Shown piece after piece: positions 5,006 to 6,858 of a stretch of 6,858 nt of DNA. The number at the start of each line of letters is the position of its first letter. Within the stretch, counting starts at the first letter, position 1. The stretch lies in the NCBI GenBank assembly GCA_030425715.1, contig JAUIAA010000114.1:1-6858 (forward strand). Reading direction: 5' to 3'. The position numbers and the translations under genes are program-made. Below the pieces are notes generated by a model, which was not told where the DNA came from, ran no database searches, and saw nothing but the letters and a program-made list of their open reading frames with translations. The DNA comes from Bacteroidia bacterium. Its GTDB lineage: Bacteria > Bacteroidota > Bacteroidia > Flavobacteriales > Flavobacteriaceae.

Positions 5006-6310
5006 TTGGATCCTGAACCCATAAGTAACTCACTTAATACTTTTGATTGGCCTTTTGCCTTGAGTATTGTTGCATTGGTAATTTTACTACTTCTATCTGC
5101 ATTGATATCGGGAAGTGAAATTGCATTTTTTTCTTTAACTAAACCAGACCTGGACAAGAAGGATAACAATAAATCTAATTTAGATATTATTAAACAACTG
5201 CTAGAAAGACCCAAAAAACTTTTGGCAACCATACTCATTTCCAATAATTTTATCAATATACTATTTGTACTGTTATTTGCCTATGTTGGAAATGCGCTTT
5301 TTGAAAATATAACCTCTGTTTTGATTAAATTTTTGATTGAAATTGTCTTAGTTACTTTTTTACTTTTACTTTTTGGAGAAGTACTACCAAAAGTATACGC
5401 TACAAGAAATGCATTTACCTTTGCAAATTTTATGGCAAAGCCCATGACTTTTTTAAACTCCTTTCTATCTTTTTTAAGCATGCCCTTATTGCGTTTAACC
5501 AAAGTAGTTGAAAAAAGCATCAATAAAAAGCAATCAGATTTTTCGGTAGAAGTATTATCGCAAGCTTTAGAATTAACCTCTAAAACAGCCACGACAAAAG
5601 CCGAAAAAAAAATATTGCAAGGTATTGTGAATTTTGGCAATACCGATACCTCGCAAGTAATGTGCCCCAGAATTGATATTTTTGCACTTTCGGCAGAAGA
5701 AGATTTTAAAACTGTGATTGAAAAAATCCTTAAAAAAGGACATTCAAGAATACCAGTTTATGAAGATAATATTGATAATATTATAGGTGTATTATACACT
5801 AAAGATTTGATTCCGCATATTCAAAAAAAATCATTTGCTTGGAAAAAAATTATTCGAGAAGCCTTTTTTATTCCTGAAAATAAAAAATTAGACGACTTGT
5901 TAAAAGAATTTCAAGAAATGAAAAACCATTTGGCTATAGTTGTTGATGAGTACGGAGGAACTTCTGGGCTGATAACCTTAGAAGATATCATTGAAGAAAT
6001 TGTTGGTGATATTTCTGATGAGTTTGACAATATAGATCTATCCTACTCTATATTAGATGATTACAATTATGTTTTTGAAGGTAAAACAGCATTGAAAGAT
6101 TTTTATAAAGTTTTACAAACAGACGGCACTGTATTTGAAGAAAACAAATTTGAAGCCGAAACTTTAGCTGGATTTGTATTAGAAATTACAGGAAAATTTC
6201 CAAAAAAAGATATGGTAATCTCTTTTCAAGATTATAAATTTACCATCGAAGCATTAGATAAAAAAAGAATCAAACAAATAAAAATAACATTACCAAAGAC
6301 CGTAAAATGA
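5006..6310 (+). CDS. gldE: Gliding motility-associated membrane protein GldE (CorC/CNNM-like)
   Basis: The 434-residue product has the architecture of the CNNM/CorC family. An N-terminal transmembrane domain has hydrophobic segments at about 17-34, 72-95, 104-124 and 147-167, with the family motifs SGSEIAFFSL (35-44) and GEVLPK (124-129). A cytoplasmic CBS pair follows (about 217-270 and 283-335, including DEYGGTSGLITLEDIIEE at 314-331), then a CorC/HlyC C-terminal domain (about 345-430). Relatives are linked to divalent cation transport. In Flavobacterium johnsoniae, gldE lies just upstream of gldD and, as I recall, extra GldE partly suppresses a gldB mutant; its biochemical role is unknown to me. 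The identification rests on architecture plus the adjoining gldD. The start is TTG: the only in-frame codons before the upstream stop (4988-4990) include no ATG or GTG, the next ATG is at residue 143, and MDPEP is the N-terminus I expect for this family. Its last four bases overlap gldD. Confidence 0.92.
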   Translation: MDPEPISNSLNTFDWPFALSIVALVILLLLSALISGSEIAFFSLTKPDLDKKDNNKSNLDIIKQLLERPKKLLATILISNNFINILFVLLFAYVGNALFENITSVLIKFLIEIVLVTFLLLLFGEVLPKVYATRNAFTFANFMAKPMTFLNSFLSFLSMPLLRLTKVVEKSINKKQSDFSVEVLSQALELTSKTATTKAEKKILQGIVNFGNTDTSQVMCPRIDIFALSAEEDFKTVIEKILKKGHSRIPVYEDNIDNIIGVLYTKDLIPHIQKKSFAWKKIIREAFFIPENKKLDDLLKEFQEMKNHLAIVVDEYGGTSGLITLEDIIEEIVGDISDEFDNIDLSYSILDDYNYVFEGKTALKDFYKVLQTDGTVFEENKFEAETLAGFVLEITGKFPKKDMVISFQDYKFTIEALDKKRIKQIKITLPKTVK

Positions 6311-6858
6311 TGTTTTTAAAAAAAATTATGATGCATAAATCTATCCTATTTATTGCCATTAGCGTTTTATTTGTGGCATGCAAAGAAGATGTATTGCCAA
6401 AACCAAAAGCACAATTGCGATTGGAATATGAAAATCCAGAATACAAGGTAACCAAATTGGATTGCCCTTACCATTTTGAAATTTCAAACCATTCGGTTGC
6501 AAGTACAAATAACAAATGTTGGATGAATATTAGTTATCCAGAATTAAATGCACAAGTAAATTTAACCTACAGGCCCATTGAAAATAATTTAAAAGAACTC
6601 TTTATTGAAGCCGAAAAACTAACTTTTAACCATGCTATCAAAGCAGATGGAATTAGTTCTGTACCTTTTGTAAATAAAGAAAAGAATTTATATGGTGCTA
6701 TATATGAGGTAACTGGAAATGCTGCCTCACCTATACAATTTCATATTACCGATAGTACCAAAAACTTTATAACTGGGGCGGTATATTTTAATGTACAACC
6801 CAACTATGATTCTATTGCACCGGCAATTGCTTACCTGCAAAAAGACATCCAACATTTG
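6307..6858 (+). CDS. gldD: Gliding motility lipoprotein GldD (3' end outside window)
   Basis: The frame opens with ATGA overlapping the gldE stop codon and stays open for 184 codons to the window edge; I estimate that only about ten residues are missing. A lipoprotein signal peptide is visible: basic residues near the start, a hydrophobic stretch SILFIAISVLFVA (12-24), then C25 followed by KEDVLPKP. The residue three before the cysteine is phenylalanine, unusual for a lipobox but tolerable. The body contains CPYHFEIS (about 50-57), KCWMNISYP (68-76), LTFNHAIKADGI (103-114), YGAIYEVTGNAA and TGAVYFNVQPNYDSI, which agree with my memory of GldD from F. johnsoniae. GldD is a membrane-anchored lipoprotein essential for gliding, and gld mutants of this class lose surface motility. 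ATG codons at 6310, 6328 and 6331 are alternative starts; the first is preferred for its coupling with gldE, and a start at 6328 or 6331 would still leave a usable signal peptide. Confidence 0.93.
   Translation, partial: MMFLKKIMMHKSILFIAISVLFVACKEDVLPKPKAQLRLEYENPEYKVTKLDCPYHFEISNHSVASTNNKCWMNISYPELNAQVNLTYRPIENNLKELFIEAEKLTFNHAIKADGISSVPFVNKEKNLYGAIYEVTGNAASPIQFHITDSTKNFITGAVYFNVQPNYDSIAPAIAYLQKDIQHL

Noticed and set aside
4987..5256. Minus-strand open frames opposite gldE (also 5281-5640 and 6270-6455)
   Set aside because: They are antisense to the GldE membrane domain or the gldE-gldD junction, and their sequences look like reverse translations of hydrophobic codons.
1..6858. A new defence, toxin-antitoxin or mobile system
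   Set aside because: Every sizeable open frame belongs to a recognised core family, composition is uniform, and no gene pair of the toxin-antitoxin kind is present.

Overview
The window looks like chromosome from an AT-rich member of the Flavobacteriia (Bacteroidota). The grounds are a C-terminal type IX secretion sorting domain, the gliding genes gldE and gldD, promoter elements of the Bacteroidota form TAnnTTTG, and no obvious Shine-Dalgarno sequences. Codon choice looks uniform throughout. I see no insertion sequence, CRISPR array, tRNA, rRNA or phage gene, so this reads as vertically inherited core genome.

Layout. At the left edge is the 3' part of a secreted protein that ends in a type A T9SS sorting domain (2-1147, +). 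It converges on rng, an RNase E/G family ribonuclease (1195-2733, -), and the two share a hairpin terminator. The gap of about 190 bases upstream of rng holds two perfect inverted repeats and, further up, the terminator of the next minus-strand unit. That unit is hup (HU family protein, 3040-3330, -) followed 24 bases later by a 30-residue, extremely basic protein (2923-3015, -) that resembles the bS22/COX24-type ribosomal peptides. Divergent from hup run mutY (3451-4509, +), ssb (4547-4972, +), gldE (5006-6310, + with a TTG start) and gldD (6307 to the window end, +, 3' truncated).

How the genes fit together. The plus-strand unit puts an adenine glycosylase and a single-strand binding protein ahead of two gliding-motility genes. 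A promoter-like box sits before mutY and another before ssb. gldE and gldD overlap by four bases and are probably translationally coupled. The minus-strand unit is housekeeping: chromatin (HU), probable translation (basic peptide) and RNA decay (rng). The T9SS substrate at the left edge belongs functionally with the gliding machinery, since both depend on the same secretion and motility apparatus, but the sequence gives no evidence of co-regulation.

I did not find a clearly new multi-gene system. The points most worth a second look are the 30-residue gene, the missing zinc-link cysteines in the RNase, the replaced DNA-intercalating proline in HU, and the tandem hairpins in the rng leader.
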